Of a stretch of DNA of 64,000 bases, positions 28,341-38,253 are shown piece by piece. The position numbers and the translations under genes are program-made. Location of the stretch: contig NZ_CP147012.1 in assembly GCF_037126285.1 (NCBI RefSeq), forward strand, positions 5,134,001-5,198,000, read 5' to 3'. How positions within the stretch are numbered: position 1 is the stretch's first letter; the number at the start of each line of letters is the position of its first letter. Source of the stretch: Bernardetia sp. MNP-M8. Lineage in GTDB: Bacteria > Bacteroidota > Bacteroidia > Cytophagales > Bernardetiaceae. The notes beneath the pieces were generated by a model. The model did not search any database, was not told where the DNA came from, and was given only the letters and a program-made list of their open reading frames with translations.

Positions 28341-28586
28341 ATGTTAGCATTCAATTTATATGGATTGTACAGTTTATTGTATGAATTATTCGCTCTACTT
28401 TTGCCGTTTTATGGCATAGGATTTATTGTTTCTATCATATCTCTAATTGATATTTTAAAAAATAAATTTGAAAATAATGATAAATTAATTTGGGTTATTG
28501 TGGTGTTAGGGAGTAATTTTTTATTTGTTTTTAATATTGTTGCAAATATTTTGTATTTCGAAATAGGACGTAAACAAAAAATATAG
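28341..28586 (+). CDS. Small membrane protein, PLDc_N-like
   Basis: An 81-residue protein with two membrane spans. The pattern SIISLIDILKNKFENNDKLIWVIVVLGSNFLFVFNIVANILYFEIGRKQK matches the phospholipase D nuclease N-terminal (PLDc_N) type of small membrane domain: charged turn, span, then LYFxIGRKQK end. Function is unknown. It lies 70 bases after valS beyond a hairpin and could be co-transcribed by read-through. Confidence 0.65.
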   Translation: MLAFNLYGLYSLLYELFALLLPFYGIGFIVSIISLIDILKNKFENNDKLIWVIVVLGSNFLFVFNIVANILYFEIGRKQKI

Positions 28587-28604
28587 TAATTTCTTTTCTA
28601 CTTT

Positions 28605-29531
28605 TTATTTATTCAAAAGCCATTCAAACATTCCTTCAAAAGCCTTTTCTCTAACTATTTTTGAAGATAAAAATATATCGTGCATCGCATTTTCTACTTC
28701 TAATAAAGTAACTTTATCACCTAGTTTTGCACCTCTTTGTTTTATATCTTCTATATCCAAAACAATATCTTTTTGCATAGCTTCTTCTGAAAACTTGGAA
28801 AGTTTGGTAGAAGCAGAAGAGTGCATAACCAAAACAGGAACTTGAATAGCTGAGTGTTTTTGTAATCTTTCGTGTGCCTCATCAATTGCCAAAACCCATT
28901 TGAAATAAGTAGGAAAGCCTTTTGTATATTTCCATTTCAAATTAAAATCCCATTCTCCTTTAAAATCTTTGTGAATACTTTGTACATAAACAGGCGAAAG
29001 CATATTATTGATATACGTATAATCTAAAAATAAAGTAAGCATATTACAAGCAGCTAAAGTAGCATTCTTTTTAAACTCAGAATCATAGAAATCTAAAAAA
29101 GGAGAGTTCAGGATAAGACCACTTATTTTATTTTTTTCTTCTCCAAAATTGGCATAATTAGACGCTGTAAGTCCTCCTGTAGAGTGTCCAAATAGATAAA
29201 TAGGCGACTGATTTTTTTCGTAAATCTGATTAATTGCCATTGTTATTTCCTCAAAATATTCTGTAATAGATTTACAATAGTTTTCTCTTTGGTGAGGAAG
29301 CCACGAACGCCCATATTTACGAAGGTCTAGCGCATAAAAATCAAACCCATTTTCAATAAACTTTTCAGCTACATGGGGATGAAAAAAATAATCAATATAA
29401 CCATGAATATAAATTACACTTTTTCTATTTCCTGTGTTGGCATTACAAGAAACAAGTGTAGCAATTACTTTTCCTTCATAATCATCTTCTAAATTTAAAA
29501 TTTGGGTAGTAAAGTCTTTTTCTAAGTTCAT
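28605..29531 (-). CDS. Alpha/beta hydrolase (serine aminopeptidase S33 type)
   Basis: A cytoplasmic serine hydrolase of 308 residues, probably an esterase or lysophospholipase. The nucleophile elbow is GHSTGG (in YLFGHSTGGLTASNY) and the catalytic His is in VENAMHDIFLSS. The segment where the catalytic Asp usually stands reads VMHSSASTKLS without an acid, so an Asp in the following VLDIEDI segment is the likely third member. The oxyanion-hole region is YIHGYIDYFFHP. The ATG at 29531 was chosen because the longer frame begins with a TTG. Convergent with the small membrane protein gene. Confidence 0.82.
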   Translation of the reverse strand: MNLEKDFTTQILNLEDDYEGKVIATLVSCNANTGNRKSVIYIHGYIDYFFHPHVAEKFIENGFDFYALDLRKYGRSWLPHQRENYCKSITEYFEEITMAINQIYEKNQSPIYLFGHSTGGLTASNYANFGEEKNKISGLILNSPFLDFYDSEFKKNATLAACNMLTLFLDYTYINNMLSPVYVQSIHKDFKGEWDFNLKWKYTKGFPTYFKWVLAIDEAHERLQKHSAIQVPVLVMHSSASTKLSKFSEEAMQKDIVLDIEDIKQRGAKLGDKVTLLEVENAMHDIFLSSKIVREKAFEGMFEWLLNK

Positions 29532-29672
29532 TTTTTTATAGCTAGTTTTTTGTTTTTTTTGCAAAATACGAAAAAGATTGATTTAAGTGTATCGTTTTAA
29601 ATTTTGACTTTATAGGATAATAAGAATTATTATATTTGTCCTTCAAACCAATTTTTAAAACTAAAACACACC

Positions 29673-30584
29673 ATGAAAAAATTAAGAATCGCTTTAGATT
29701 GGACACCAAACATCAATCATATCGGAATCTTTGTAGCAAAAGAACTAGGATTTTATAAAGAATTGGAGATAGAAACAACTATTATAAATCCTTTAGAGGA
29801 TAATTATACAGTTACTCCTGGTAAAAAATTAGAGCTAAATGAAACTGATTTTGCTATTGCACCTTTCGAAACTGTGATTAGTCTAAACAACAAAAAAAAT
29901 GTAGTTGATGCTATTGCTGTTTTCGCCATTTTACAAGAAGATATTAGCAGTATTGCAACACTAAAATCTTCAAAAATAGATAGACCTCAACTTTTAGATG
30001 GAAAAATATATGCTTCTTATAAAGCACGTTATGAAGACTATATTGTGAAACAAATGGTCAAAAATGATGGAGGAACTGGAGCTATTGAATTAGTATATCC
30101 TGAAAAACTAGGAATCTGGAACATTTTATTGGAAAACAAAGCTGATGCGACTTGGATATTCAATAACTGGGAAGCAATAGAAGCTGAATCAAAAAAGGTA
30201 GAACTCAATAAATTTTCTTTAGGCGATTTTGATATTCCCTATTGTTATTCTCCTGTCATTATTACAAAAAACAGCAATTTGAAAAAACAAAAAGAGGAAT
30301 ATTCAAATTTTATAAAAGCTACTCAAAAAGGATATTTATACGCCCTAGAAAATAAATTAGAAGCTATAAAAATCCTAGAAAAACACCTAACAGAATACGA
30401 TAAGCAAAATATTGATTTAGAAAAGTCAATTAATTTTACTGCTCCATATTTTAAAACTGATTCAGAATGTGGTTCTATCAAACCCAAAAGAGTAAGTTCA
30501 TTTCTAAATTGGCTTGTTGATAATAAACTAGAAAATGAAAGAATTCTTCATCAAGATTTGTTTACAAATGAATTATTGAAATAA
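29673..30584 (+). CDS. THI5/NMT1-like substrate-binding protein
   Basis: A 303-residue periplasmic-binding-fold protein of the NMT1/THI5-like family. The start LRIALDWTPNINHIGIFVAKELGFYKELEIE is characteristic; in other organisms such proteins bind pyrimidine precursors of thiamine or related compounds. It lacks an obvious signal peptide, so a cytoplasmic enzyme or binding role is as likely as transport. The later SATLKSSKIDRPQLLDGKIYAS, ATWIFNNWEAIEAE and CGSIKPKRVSSFLNWLVD segments fit. No permease or ATPase genes are adjacent. A TATATTTG box lies at 29631-29638. Terminated by a hairpin. Confidence 0.78.
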   Translation: MKKLRIALDWTPNINHIGIFVAKELGFYKELEIETTIINPLEDNYTVTPGKKLELNETDFAIAPFETVISLNNKKNVVDAIAVFAILQEDISSIATLKSSKIDRPQLLDGKIYASYKARYEDYIVKQMVKNDGGTGAIELVYPEKLGIWNILLENKADATWIFNNWEAIEAESKKVELNKFSLGDFDIPYCYSPVIITKNSNLKKQKEEYSNFIKATQKGYLYALENKLEAIKILEKHLTEYDKQNIDLEKSINFTAPYFKTDSECGSIKPKRVSSFLNWLVDNKLENERILHQDLFTNELLK

Positions 30585-30599
30585 ATCAAAAATAGTTTT

Positions 30600-30623
30600 A
30601 GCACAAGACCAAAATCTTGTGCT
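30600..30623. terminator. Terminator between convergent genes
   Basis: A 9-bp perfect stem AGCACAAGA/TCTTGTGCT (30600-30608 with 30615-30623) followed by T residues, between the THI5-like gene and the transglutaminase-like gene. Confidence 0.8.
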
Positions 30624-30632
30624 TTTTCCTAT

Positions 30633-31655
30633 CTACTTTGTCTTTCTTCTAACTCTGACCGTATAAGTAACAAGATATTTATTATCAATTTTTATATGAA
30701 CATCATAATGACCTAACTTTTCAAAAGTATATTTTAATTCTAAAAATCCTTCTTTGGTTCTATTAATGATAGGTTTTTTAGAATATTTAGAAGCACCTGA
30801 ACCTAGTTCTAGCTCAATAGCTTCTGTGTTGAGTGAATCGGGAGCTTCAAATAAAAAACTAATTGTTTCATTTTTCCCTATCTCTATTTTCATTTTTTGA
30901 GGTTCTACTGGAATAAGCTGATAATTGAAAGCATATTTATAAATCAATGGTGCATTTAGGAATTGAGAAAGAATAGGTTTATTTTCCAATAACATCCATT
31001 TTTTATCTAAAGGATAATGATTTTTGATAAATAACTTAGGTTCAGCTAAAAAATAACCGTCATTATATTCTGAAATAAACTCATTTTTATCTACATCAAA
31101 AAATCCACTTGACCAAGTTGCATCACAGAGATACCATTTGTTATCCAGTTCTACTGCATTCCATGAGTGATTTGGAATGCTGTTTTCCTCATCCATATTA
31201 CTACTTGCAGTCTTTCCATAACCGTTCACAATTTCGCACTTTATATCAGATATATCTGCCAATTCTTTCACTAAATAAGCATAGCCTGTACAAAGCGTTT
31301 TTTGTTCTTTGATTAATTTCTCAGCTACTTTTGGTAGATATGATTTATTCCAATTACGTAAAGCCAAACTATCATTTTGAAACTGTTTGCGTTTCTGTTT
31401 ATTTTTGACATATCCCCAATAATCATTTTCAATATTGGTACTTACCCAAGTATATATTGCTCTAAATTTTTCTACTTGAGAAGGTAACGAATTTGTCAAA
31501 TTATAAGAAAGTAAAGGCAAGTTTTTTAAGCTCTCGCCTTTGTAGTGATTTGCAACACTATCAGCTTTACGAAAATCTACATTTTCAAAATCGCTGAGCT
31601 GTGCTTTAGCTACTCCAGTAATGAAAAAGAATAAAATACAGAAAAATCGAATCAT
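30633..31655 (-). CDS. Secreted transglutaminase-like domain protein
   Basis: A 340-residue exported protein (signal peptide MIRFFCILFFFITGVAKA) with a transglutaminase/protease-like core. The catalytic triad is visible: Cys in KTLCTGYAYLVKELA, His in IPNHSWNAVELDNKWY and Asp in LCDATWSSGFFD. The C-terminal 110 residues form a beta-rich domain. It may act on cell-surface or peptidoglycan peptides; the substrate is unknown. The start codon overlaps the stop of the upstream gene by four bases (ATGA), so it is translationally coupled to the CarboxypepD_reg-like protein. Confidence 0.82.
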   Translation of the reverse strand: MIRFFCILFFFITGVAKAQLSDFENVDFRKADSVANHYKGESLKNLPLLSYNLTNSLPSQVEKFRAIYTWVSTNIENDYWGYVKNKQKRKQFQNDSLALRNWNKSYLPKVAEKLIKEQKTLCTGYAYLVKELADISDIKCEIVNGYGKTASSNMDEENSIPNHSWNAVELDNKWYLCDATWSSGFFDVDKNEFISEYNDGYFLAEPKLFIKNHYPLDKKWMLLENKPILSQFLNAPLIYKYAFNYQLIPVEPQKMKIEIGKNETISFLFEAPDSLNTEAIELELGSGASKYSKKPIINRTKEGFLELKYTFEKLGHYDVHIKIDNKYLVTYTVRVRRKTK

Positions 31656-32377
31656 CTAAATAAACCTTTAAATTTTTGCCAAACTGTTTGTTTTGATTGA
31701 TAAACTTCATTGACACTTACTTCTCCCATAAGATCATATTCTTCATGCAATTGGAATGTTAAATTTAGTGATGTATTTTTTGTTATTGTTATTTCCTGTG
31801 TTACATAACCGACAAAACGTATTACTAAAATATTGTCATAATCAGAACTAGGAACTGTAATACTAAAATTTCCCTCTAGGTCTGTAGTAGTTCCTCTATT
31901 AGTTCCCTTTAATTGAACAGTTGCTCCTGGTAAAGCACCATATTCTGGACAGCTAACATTTCCTGTTATGGTAATTGTTTTATCTGTAGTAGAATTTATC
32001 TCTTCATTACTATTTTCTTTCTTTTCAGATGCTTCTGTAATCACAGTTGGATTAGTCTGTTGGGCTTGACTTTTACTAATTGTCAAAAGAGAAAGAAGAG
32101 AAAAACTCATTAAACCAATTCCTATTTTTTTCAAGCTATACGTTCTTTTTGAAGGAATAAGAGTCGAATAGGTTTTGAGTTGAGATTCATTAAAGCGACC
32201 ACAGGTCTTTTTTTGATTATTTTGAAAATAGGCTATAATCTCTTTATCAGTCATTTGGGTAAAGTCTATGACTTCTTTCTGACAAGAACCACAAAAGCCA
32301 CCTGCTTGTGTAGCTTTAAAATTCTCAAACTTTTCTGAACATGGCTTATTAATACCAAGAGTAATATTTGGTTTCAT
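31652..32377 (-). CDS. Membrane protein with cysteine-rich head and CarboxypepD_reg-like domain
   Basis: A 241-residue protein common in Bacteroidota. The N-terminal 75 residues are cysteine-containing (GINKPCSEKF, GGFCGSCQKEVIDFTQMTDKEI, KKTCGRF), probably cytoplasmic and possibly metal-binding. One span follows (IGIGLMSFSLLSLLTIS), then a periplasmic carboxypeptidase-regulatory-like beta-sandwich (ITGNVSCPEYGALPGATVQLKGTNRGTTTDLEGNFSI) as found at the start of SusC/TonB proteins. No TonB receptor is adjacent. It is the first gene of a two-gene operon with the transglutaminase-like protein. Confidence 0.82.
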   Translation of the reverse strand: MKPNITLGINKPCSEKFENFKATQAGGFCGSCQKEVIDFTQMTDKEIIAYFQNNQKKTCGRFNESQLKTYSTLIPSKRTYSLKKIGIGLMSFSLLSLLTISKSQAQQTNPTVITEASEKKENSNEEINSTTDKTITITGNVSCPEYGALPGATVQLKGTNRGTTTDLEGNFSITVPSSDYDNILVIRFVGYVTQEITITKNTSLNLTFQLHEEYDLMGEVSVNEVYQSKQTVWQKFKGLFR

Positions 32378-32473
32378 GTTTTTTCTTTAGTTTCTTAAAA
32401 ATTTATAATACGCTCACAATACGTTCAGTAGGGTGTGAAGTGTTGCAGTAGAAAAGAAAAAATAAGCACAAAA

Positions 32474-32513
32474 AAAGAGAAATAACAGTTTGAAAAAACT
32501 ATTATTTCTCTTT
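32474..32513 (-). terminator. Terminator of pheT
   Basis: An 18-bp stem with one mismatch (32474-32491 with 32496-32513) followed on the minus strand by a T-rich tail, 57 bases after the pheT stop. Confidence 0.75.
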
Positions 32514-32570
32514 TTACAATATTTTAGGAAAAGGCAAGCCGTTTTCCCTACAATAAAATAATGACTAAAA

Positions 32571-35057
32571 TTACTTTCTAATCAAAGCACCTACTTCTTT
32601 TTCGTAAGCAGCAATAAGTCTTTGCATCGTTTTTTCGATTGTTTTTTCATCTAGTGTTTTGTCTTTGTCTTGCAATGAGAATGCTACAGAATAGGATTTT
32701 TTACCTTCTTCAATTTTATCGCCTTCGTAAATATCAAAAACAGAAACATTTTGTAAAATTTTTCGCTCTGTTTTTTGAGCTACTTTTTCAAGTTCTGCAA
32801 AAGAAACTTTTTTATCCAAAACGATAGACAAATCACGACGTACAACAGGGAATTTTGAAAGCGCAGAAAACTCTCTTGGTTTTGTTTTTTGATTTAATAA
32901 AACTTCCCAACGAATTTGAGCATAAAAAACTTCTGCATTTGTTTCTGTCAGTTTACATAGTTTTTTCTTTACCAATCCCATTTTCAAAATCTGCTCAAAA
33001 GAATCTTTTCCTGTTCTTTTTGTAAGTTCGATGCCGTATTGAAGTTCCTTATCTTCACTTAATTTATTTTGGTCAAAATCAGAAATATCAAATCCTACAG
33101 CTTTTAAAATTCGTTGAACGACACTAGAAAGCTGGAAATAATCGACTGGAGTAGCTTTTTTATTCCAAGAAGTAGGCGTAGAACCAACTAAGAAAATACC
33201 TAATTGCCATTCTTCAAAGTATTTGTGTTCGTCGTCTTTAGGTTCTGCTATTTTATGATATACTTTTCCAAACTCAAATCCTTTTATGAGTTCTTCTTGT
33301 CTATTCAAATTTCTTGTAATGCTTTCCAAACCACCAAAAAGCAAACTCTGACGCATTACGTCCAAATCTTCACTAAGTGGATTGAGCATTTTTACACTTG
33401 TAGCTTCTATTTCTAAAGCCTTTGCGTAATTTGACGAAGTAAGCGAATTATTCATCATTTCTGAAAAGCCCATTCCTACCAAAATATCAGCCGTTTTCTT
33501 ACGAATTTCTTGGTCTTTCGAAATGGAAGGTGCAATATAATCCGTTGCTGCCGTCTGTGGAAAATCAATATTATTCAGTCCATAAATACGCAAAACTTCT
33601 TCAGCAATATCAGCAGGTTGAAGTACATCGACACGATAAGTTGGAACTGAAACAGTTATTTTATCATCATTCTCGTTCGTATTTTCTTTTACTACTTCAA
33701 TATCTAAATCAGTCAAAATACGTTTTACAGTTTCCTTCGGAATATCATTTCCGATAAGTGTATTTAGGTAATTGTAAGAAACTTCAAAAGTCGGATTTTC
33801 AATTTTTTGAGGATACAAATCGGTAACTTCACTAAAAATTGTTTCTTCTGTTCCTGCAATTTCTTGAATTAATAAAGCTGCGTATTTGAGTGGATAAAGA
33901 ACATTATTTGGGTCAGTTCCACGAGCAAAACGGAAAGAAGCATCTGTAAAAAGGTCGTGAATTTTTGAAGTTTTACGAACAAAATCAGGCGAAAAATAAG
34001 CTGACTCTAAAAATATATTCGTAGTAGAATCAGAAACACCCGAATCCAGACCACCAAAAACACCAGCAATACAAAGAGGATTTAGCTCAGAATCACAAAT
34101 CATCAAATCGCTTTCTGCTAATTTATACGTTTCTTTATCTAAGGCTACAAATTCTGTTTTCTCCTTTAAAGTTGAAACTACAATTTTATTTCCCTTAATT
34201 TTATCAGCATCAAAGGCGTGTAAAGGCTGACCAAAAGAATGCAAAACATAGTTTGTAATATCTACTACATTATTGATTGATTTCTGTCCAATAGATTCCA
34301 AAGCCATTTTGAGCCACGCTGGAGAATCTGCAACTTTTACATTTTTGATTGTTACACCTGCATATCTTGGACACGCCTCAGCATTTGCAATTTCTACTTG
34401 AACAGCATCAGTTTTATTAATTTCTTTCTTTAAAGAATCAAACTCTTCAATGCTAGGCTTAGAAATTTCACGTTTCAGACGAGCTTTCAAATCTCTAGCC
34501 GTTCCATAATGTGAAGCTGCATCTACTCGGTTTGGAGTAAGACCAATCTCTAAAACTATATCATTTTGTAAATCAAAAACTTGACTTGCAGGAGTTCCAT
34601 TTTTAACTTGTGCTTTTTCGCCTTCCAAAACCAAAATTCCGTCGTGTGATTTACCTAATCCCATTTCATCTTCGGCACAAATCATTCCTTCGGAAACTTC
34701 TCCTCTGATTTTTCCTTTTTTGATTTTGAACGGTTCACCATCTTCTGGATAAAGCATTGTACCGATTGTAGCAACAATTACTTTTTGTCCTTTGGCTACG
34801 TTTTCAGCACCACAAACGATGGATAAATTTTCTTCTGCTCCAATATTAACTGTTGTGCAATTCAAATGATCAGAATTTGAATGAGGCTCACACGTCATGA
34901 CTTCGCCCACTACAAAACCTTCTAAACCACCTTTTATTTGTTCGAAAGTTTCAATTCCTTCTACTTCTAGTCCTGTTTCGGTAAGGTATTCTGCTATTTT
35001 TTCGGCAGATTCTTCAAGTTGAATGTATTTTTTGAGCCAGCTAAGTGAAATGTTCAT
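32571..35057 (-). CDS. pheT: Phenylalanyl-tRNA synthetase beta chain
   Basis: The 828-residue beta subunit of the (alpha-beta)2 enzyme that charges tRNA-Phe. Domains in order: N-terminal MNISLSWLKKYI, an OB-fold tRNA-binding domain (about residues 40-150; CEPHSNSDHLNCTTVNIG), the B3/B4 editing domain, B5 with IGLTPNRVDAASHYG preceding it, the catalytic-like core with EVLRIYGLNNID and the C-terminal FDX-ACB domain (LSKFPVVRRDLSIVLDKKVSF). Full length. pheS is not in the window, so the two subunits are encoded apart. A copy of the GACACCAACAAC repeat family lies 27 bases upstream of the ATG. Confidence 0.96.
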   Translation of the reverse strand: MNISLSWLKKYIQLEESAEKIAEYLTETGLEVEGIETFEQIKGGLEGFVVGEVMTCEPHSNSDHLNCTTVNIGAEENLSIVCGAENVAKGQKVIVATIGTMLYPEDGEPFKIKKGKIRGEVSEGMICAEDEMGLGKSHDGILVLEGEKAQVKNGTPASQVFDLQNDIVLEIGLTPNRVDAASHYGTARDLKARLKREISKPSIEEFDSLKKEINKTDAVQVEIANAEACPRYAGVTIKNVKVADSPAWLKMALESIGQKSINNVVDITNYVLHSFGQPLHAFDADKIKGNKIVVSTLKEKTEFVALDKETYKLAESDLMICDSELNPLCIAGVFGGLDSGVSDSTTNIFLESAYFSPDFVRKTSKIHDLFTDASFRFARGTDPNNVLYPLKYAALLIQEIAGTEETIFSEVTDLYPQKIENPTFEVSYNYLNTLIGNDIPKETVKRILTDLDIEVVKENTNENDDKITVSVPTYRVDVLQPADIAEEVLRIYGLNNIDFPQTAATDYIAPSISKDQEIRKKTADILVGMGFSEMMNNSLTSSNYAKALEIEATSVKMLNPLSEDLDVMRQSLLFGGLESITRNLNRQEELIKGFEFGKVYHKIAEPKDDEHKYFEEWQLGIFLVGSTPTSWNKKATPVDYFQLSSVVQRILKAVGFDISDFDQNKLSEDKELQYGIELTKRTGKDSFEQILKMGLVKKKLCKLTETNAEVFYAQIRWEVLLNQKTKPREFSALSKFPVVRRDLSIVLDKKVSFAELEKVAQKTERKILQNVSVFDIYEGDKIEEGKKSYSVAFSLQDKDKTLDEKTIEKTMQRLIAAYEKEVGALIRK

Positions 35058-35066
35058 AGTATAAGT

Positions 35067-35099
35067 TCTGTGTCGCTCGTGAGGACACGAACAACGGCG
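35067..35099. repeat. GACACCAACAAC palindrome family, copy C
   Basis: GACACGAACAAC at 35084-35095 is preceded by a shortened arm (GTGTCGCTCGTGAG). The flanking GGCGA also matches the copy at 43566. It lies 27 bases upstream of pheT; the 43566 copy lies at nearly the same distance upstream of its gene. Confidence 0.5.
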
Positions 35100-35222
35100 A
35101 TTTTAATTTCTTGATGTATATTTTTTATAGATGCGAAGGTAAGAAGTTTTTTGGAAATTATCTATAATTGGTGTTGGTTGTTATGGAATTGTGCTTGATG
35201 ATTGATGAAAAGTTTTAACCAA

Positions 35223-36050
35223 CTAAGACCATATTTTTTTTAGCTTCTCCCAAAAACTTAATTTGTTCATTTCTAATTTAAATATCTTTTTTTGAAACTC
35301 TTTTTTTCTTTCTGAATTATTAAAAGTTTCGTTATAATGCTTTAAGACTTCTAAGTGAAAATCTTCTATTTGCAAATCTCTATCAATCGTAATATAGGTT
35401 AAATTTTGCTCTTCTGTCCAGTTACTTTTTTCCAAACTCCATTTTGGAATCAAACTCTTTAAATACTCGTATTCCTTTGCTTGATATAGAAAATTTATTT
35501 CATCTTTGATTGGGAATTCAAAAACTTTAAAGTATTCGTGCTTGTGTTTTTTCCAATCATTGATTTCTTCTTGTAAAAACCATGAATCTGTACTATTTTC
35601 TCCAATTGCACTTTTTACAAGCTCTTTATTTTGATGTTCTGTATTTTCTAAGTATTCAAATACTCTATCAACTCCAAAGGATAATAAATATTCTGTATCA
35701 AAGCCAATAGAAGAATCAAAATCAGTTTCTTTAGCATTGATAAATTTCCAAATATCCTCTACTTTATCAAATTTGGTTAAAATGAATGCAGATAAATAAA
35801 GAACATCTACTTCATAATCAACAACAACTTTTAAATCAGACTTTCTTAATATTGTTTCTTCATTAAAAATAAAATCAGCTATTTTATAATCTGAAGGTTT
35901 ACAATCATTATAGAGACCAATTAAAATTCGGTTTCTTTTTATTTGATTTCTATTATTATCCACAGCAGAATCTATAGAATATTCTGACAGAAGGTTTAAA
36001 TTACTTCTTAATAATTCTAATTCATCTCTATATGTCTGTTCTAATTGCAT
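35223..36050 (-). CDS. Hypothetical protein
   Basis: Not recognised. A soluble, acidic, mostly helical 275-residue protein without signal peptide or membrane span. The regularly spaced helices (for example VVDYEVDVLYLSAFILTKFDKVEDIWKFINAK and NFLYQAKEYEYLKSLIPKW) suggest an alpha-solenoid. It ends with a basic segment (KLEMNKLSFWEKLKKIWS). It resembles small cytosolic proteins often found near immunity or cassette genes, but nothing specific can be claimed. It lies downstream of threonine aldolase on the same strand, 45 bases apart. Confidence 0.55.
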   Translation of the reverse strand: MQLEQTYRDELELLRSNLNLLSEYSIDSAVDNNRNQIKRNRILIGLYNDCKPSDYKIADFIFNEETILRKSDLKVVVDYEVDVLYLSAFILTKFDKVEDIWKFINAKETDFDSSIGFDTEYLLSFGVDRVFEYLENTEHQNKELVKSAIGENSTDSWFLQEEINDWKKHKHEYFKVFEFPIKDEINFLYQAKEYEYLKSLIPKWSLEKSNWTEEQNLTYITIDRDLQIEDFHLEVLKHYNETFNNSERKKEFQKKIFKLEMNKLSFWEKLKKIWS

Positions 36051-36095
36051 TAAATAGTTGTTTTCTTAAAATACTGTTGTTTTTTATAAAAAAAC

Positions 36096-37136
36096 CTAAA
36101 CTCCCTCCCTCTTAATCTCCAAAACCTTATTACAAACCCTTTCAATCATTTCTTTAGAAATATCCAAATGTGTAACAATTCTGAGCCATTCTTTTCCAAA
36201 ATTAGAAACTAAAATCCCTTTTTTAGCTAGTTCATTTTTGAACTTTTCAGATGTGTAATTTGATTCTATTCTAAACAAAACAATATTTGTTCCTTCAAAA
36301 ATAACTTCTTCTACAAGTTTATTTTGCTTTAAAGATTCGGCAATTTTGCCAGCATTCTGATTGTCTTCTTTCAGTTTTTCAATGTTGTTATCCAGCGCAT
36401 AAATTCCTGCTGCTGCCAAAAAACCAGACTGTCGCATTCCTCCTCCCAACACTTTACGTACTCGTTTTGCTTGATGAATAAGCTGTTTATTTGCCACCAA
36501 AACCGAACCCACAGGCGCACCCAATCCCTTCGAAAGACAAACCGAAATGGTATCAAAATACTGTCCTAGTTCTTTTGCTGATTGATTTCTGTAAACTAAA
36601 GCATTAAAAATTCTTGCTCCGTCTAAGTGAAGTTTCAAATTATTCTTTTTACATAATTCTGAAATGGCTTTTATTTCTTCCATTTTATACGAACTTCCAC
36701 CTGCTTTATTGACAGTATTTTCTAACGCCACCACTCTTGAACGAGGAAAATGAATATCATCAGGCATAATAACTTCTTCAATCATTTTGGGAGTCAGAAT
36801 TCCTTTTTCGCCTTGTAAAAGTCTGACTGAACAAAATGAATTATAAGCAATTCCTCCTCCTTCATACTGATAAATATGCGAACGAATATCACAAATAATA
36901 TCATCTTGAGGGTGTGTTAAGATTTTAAGAGCAATCTGATTGGTCATTGTTCCCGAAGGACAAAAAAGAGCTGCTTCGTGTCCAAATAAATCAGCTACTT
37001 TTGCTTCTAGTTCTTTCACAGTTGGATCTTCATCCCAAACATCATCTCCTACTTTTGCATTCATCATGGCTTCTTTCATAGCTGGAGAAGGAAGTGTAAA
37101 AGTATCACTGCGAAGGTCTATATTTTTGATATTCAT
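36096..37136 (-). CDS. ltaE: Low-specificity L-threonine aldolase
   Basis: A PLP enzyme of fold type I that splits threonine (and allo-threonine) into glycine and acetaldehyde. The opening [34 protein letters not shown] is diagnostic. The PLP lysine is in [16 protein letters not shown], the cofactor-binding Asp in [12 protein letters not shown], and the [16 protein letters not shown] segment binds the phosphate. Length 346 residues is normal. It is transcribed on the minus strand after the FkbM methyltransferase gene. Confidence 0.94.
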   Translation of the reverse strand: MNIKNIDLRSDTFTLPSPAMKEAMMNAKVGDDVWDEDPTVKELEAKVADLFGHEAALFCPSGTMTNQIALKILTHPQDDIICDIRSHIYQYEGGGIAYNSFCSVRLLQGEKGILTPKMIEEVIMPDDIHFPRSRVVALENTVNKAGGSSYKMEEIKAISELCKKNNLKLHLDGARIFNALVYRNQSAKELGQYFDTISVCLSKGLGAPVGSVLVANKQLIHQAKRVRKVLGGGMRQSGFLAAAGIYALDNNIEKLKEDNQNAGKIAESLKQNKLVEEVIFEGTNIVLFRIESNYTSEKFKNELAKKGILVSNFGKEWLRIVTHLDISKEMIERVCNKVLEIKREGV

Positions 37137-37181
37137 AATAATTTAAAAAGGTATTATAAAAAAGTATGCTTAATTTTTGAT

Positions 37182-38078
37182 TTAAAATTTTTGTCCTAAA
37201 ACAGTAACTAAAGGCGCATTTTTGAGACGTTCTTTTACAAAATCAATGTCTTTACAATAAATTGTGTTATGATTTCCAAGTGATTCTATTTTTTTGAGTT
37301 CTCTTTTTATAGGGTCGTAAGAATAAGGTTTGTAACCCCAATTTTCTAATTTTTGATGGATTTTTGCTTCATCATATCCATATCTATCTCCAGAACCATT
37401 GAGTTCGATAATAATTGCTTTTTGTAAAGGAGATGAAAAAATAGTTTCTCCTCCATTTATAACTTCAGTTTCAAATCCTTCTACATCAATTTTTACCAAA
37501 ATAGGAATCCTTGTAGCTACATCATCCACTTTTTCAATCGGAACATCAATTCTTTGGTCTTGTGGGGTTTCTTCTGTCGCTACATGATTTATGGTATCTA
37601 AAGACTTTGTAAATTGTAAAACACCTTTTTTACTTCCCAAACCAATATTTAAAGCTGTTGCTTTATTTGCTAAGTTATTTACTTGAATATTTTTTTGAAG
37701 TTTTTGATAAGTCGTCGGAATAGGTTCTATACTTGTGGTTTGCGTTCCGATTACTCCTGCTGCCAAAACGGTATAACTACCAATATTTGCCCCAATGTCC
37801 ATAAAATAATCCCCATTTTCATCTTTTGTGTTTCTGAGAAAATGAAGCAAAAAACCCATATCATTAAACTCGTGCAGTCCTGTATAAATATTTCCTGTTG
37901 CACCCGTCATTCCATTTTGAGCAGCTAATTTTGTATTTTCTACAAAAGGTACAATATGAATCCCTTTATCTAATCTTGATTGAAATTGCCACTTGAAATA
38001 TCTAAAAATAGCTGATAGTTTTTGATTTTGGGTAAGTGGGTGTGAGGTAATATGTTTTAGGGTAATAGATAATGACAT
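37182..38078 (-). CDS. FkbM family methyltransferase
   Basis: A SAM-dependent methyltransferase of the FkbM family (298 residues), members of which methylate sugars or small molecules. The SAM-binding motif I is YFMDIGANIGSYTVLAAG, followed by an acidic motif (SIEPIPTTYQKL) and the family-typical PILVKIDVEGFETEVINGG and IIELNGSG. The N-terminal 60 residues are a variable recognition region. The substrate is unknown. A TATCTTTG box on the minus strand (38160-38153) lies about 75 bases upstream of the start and may be its -7 element. Confidence 0.85.
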   Translation of the reverse strand: MSLSITLKHITSHPLTQNQKLSAIFRYFKWQFQSRLDKGIHIVPFVENTKLAAQNGMTGATGNIYTGLHEFNDMGFLLHFLRNTKDENGDYFMDIGANIGSYTVLAAGVIGTQTTSIEPIPTTYQKLQKNIQVNNLANKATALNIGLGSKKGVLQFTKSLDTINHVATEETPQDQRIDVPIEKVDDVATRIPILVKIDVEGFETEVINGGETIFSSPLQKAIIIELNGSGDRYGYDEAKIHQKLENWGYKPYSYDPIKRELKKIESLGNHNTIYCKDIDFVKERLKNAPLVTVLGQKF

Positions 38079-38253
38079 AATAAGGGTTAGTGATAAAATT
38101 CAGTAAGGAATATATGTTTTTATAAAACTGTTAGTCAAAATAACTTGTTAAGCAAAGATACTAGAAAGCTATTAATTTAATCTAAAGGAACTTAAAGTAA
38201 ATTATGAGTTTTCCTAAATTTTTAATCAATTCACTAAAAACACTCGTTTTACT

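Noticed and set aside
28605-29531. Inactive hydrolase because the usual catalytic Asp position lacks an acid
   Set aside because: Another Asp in the following VLDIEDI segment can serve, so inactivity is not supported.
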